Positions 41,691 to 42,403 of a stretch of DNA of 42,403 bases are shown piece after piece. The notes beneath the pieces were generated by a model. It did no database searches. It saw nothing but the letters and a program-made list of their open reading frames with translations, and was not told the DNA's origin. The stretch lies in the NCBI GenBank assembly GCA_036389795.1, contig DASVWD010000010.1:1-42403 (forward strand). Reading direction: 5' to 3'. Made by a program: the position numbers and the translations under genes. Position 1 is the first letter of the stretch. The number at the start of each line of letters is the position of its first letter. Source of the stretch: Longimicrobium sp. (lineage in GTDB: Bacteria; Gemmatimonadota; Gemmatimonadetes; Longimicrobiales; Longimicrobiaceae).

Positions 41691-42403
41691 ATGTCCGAGC
41701 CCTCCGTCCTCCGCTTCCGGCTCTCGCCCCAGCAGCGGCGCCTCTGGCTCCTGCAGGAGGGGCACGCCGCCGCGCCCTACCACGCCGCCGCCGCCGTCTC
41801 CGTCGCCGGGCCGCTGGACGCCGAGGCGCTGGAGCGGGCGCTGGGCGCCGTGGTGGAGCGCCACGAGATCCTGCGCACCCGCTTCACCTTCCTCCCCACC
41901 ATGCGCCTCCCCGTGCAGGAGGTGGACGCCGACGGCGCGCCGCCGCTCGGCCGCGAGGACTGGAGCGGGGCGGGCGAGGCGGAGGTCGCGGACCGCGCGG
42001 AGGCGTGGAGGGCGGCGGCCGGACGCGCGCCCCTCCGCGCCGACGGGGGCCCGCTCCTGGAGGCGCTCCTGGCGCGGACGGGGCCCGACCGGCACCTCCT
42101 CCTCCTCCGGCTCCCCGCGCTCCTGGCCGACGCGGCGTCGCTCCCCGTCCTGGTGCGCGACCTGGCGCGGGCGTACGCGGGGGAGGACGGCGGCCTGCCG
42201 GCCGTGCAGTACGCCGACGTGGCCGAGGTGCTGAACGAGCTGCTGGAGTCGAACGAGGCGGCCGCCGGGCGCGAGGTCTGGCGCCGCCGCGAGGAGGGCG
42301 CCCCCGGCGAGCCGCGGCTGGCCGCCCTCCGCGCGGACGGCGGCGGCTTCGCCCCCGCGCGGCTCTCCCGCGCCCTCCCGGCCGACGCGGCCGCGCGGGC
42401 GGC
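41691..42403 (+). CDS. Second NRPS, N-terminal part: condensation-like domain lacking the HHxxxDG motif
   Basis: 237 residues, cut by the window end. The start ATG lies 5 nt after the hydroxylase stop. RFRLSPQQRRLWLLQEG (8-24), ERHEILRTRF (56-65) and the AVQYADVAEVLNELL region (171-185) align with a C domain. The catalytic HHxxxDG is replaced by LPALLAD (141-147), removing both histidines and the aspartate. It cannot be a normal condensation domain. The best fit is the interface domain of the C superfamily, which positions a stand-alone beta-hydroxylase against the carrier-bound amino acid (known from siderophore NRPSs). Adenylation and carrier domains are expected beyond the edge. Confidence 0.88.
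   Translation, partial: MSEPSVLRFRLSPQQRRLWLLQEGHAAAPYHAAAAVSVAGPLDAEALERALGAVVERHEILRTRFTFLPTMRLPVQEVDADGAPPLGREDWSGAGEAEVADRAEAWRAAAGRAPLRADGGPLLEALLARTGPDRHLLLLRLPALLADAASLPVLVRDLARAYAGEDGGLPAVQYADVAEVLNELLESNEAAAGREVWRRREEGAPGEPRLAALRADGGGFAPARLSRALPADAAARA

Noticed and set aside
41691..42403. A normal condensation or epimerisation domain
   Set aside because: Both histidines and the aspartate of HHxxxDG are missing, which neither a catalytic C nor an E domain tolerates.

Overview
The window is a very GC-rich bacterial chromosome segment. It is dense with short interspersed palindromic repeats and uses GTG and TTG starts freely. No rRNA, tRNA or CRISPR array is visible. The gene content (Gly-coding NRPS with a fatty acyl-AMP ligase loader, der-plsY-gpsA, purN/purH, nadA, DUF4097 next to an ECF sigma factor) and the repeat style resemble Gemmatimonadota, Longimicrobium-like. 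That placement is an inference from overall style, not from a marker gene.

Bases 1-25,100 are mostly housekeeping. In order they hold: a DUF3108 protein, an IscA/ErpA-type Fe-S carrier, a prokaryotic pentameric ligand-gated ion channel, NadA, a small secreted protein, a secreted amidohydrolase with a TPR tail, a DUF4097 / anti-sigma / ECF sigma operon, a peroxiredoxin coupled to a metallo-beta-lactamase-fold hydrolase, PurN, PurH, LarC, a secreted TPR protein, a zinc-ribbon DUF2007 protein, Der, PlsY-GpsA, a MerR regulator, SurE-Pcm, and an acidic protein with regularly spaced Pro-Trp motifs. At least seven repeat families sit between these genes, including a 184-bp MITE-like element. Several promoters read as TTGAC(G/T), exactly 17 nt, then TAnnnT.

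Bases 25,383-42,403 are the accessory part: the first ~16 kb of a nonribosomal lipopeptide cluster that runs off the right edge. A sigma-54 activator without a receiver domain is divergent from the cluster. The gap between them holds a sigma-70 promoter for the activator, two inverted repeats one helical phase apart, and a well-formed -24/-12 promoter facing the cluster. The first gene there is a specialised NusG paralogue (LoaP/RfaH type). It is followed by an MbtH protein, two small unknown proteins, a type II thioesterase, a VioD-like PLP enzyme, a VioC-like Fe(II)/2-oxoglutarate arginine hydroxylase, a SyrD/PvdE-type peptide exporter, and an NRPS of order FAAL-ACP-C-A(Gly predicted)-PCP-C. 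After these come a SyrP-type Fe(II)/2OG hydroxylase and the start of a second NRPS whose first condensation-like domain has lost the HHxxxDG motif. That last pattern fits an 'interface' domain that docks the hydroxylase.

Together this suggests an exported N-acyl lipopeptide, beginning acyl-Gly. It would carry a beta-hydroxylated residue at position 2 and, somewhere, a cyclic arginine residue of the capreomycidine type. Expression would be controlled by a sigma-54 activator feeding a processive antiterminator. This combination is the most interesting content of the window.
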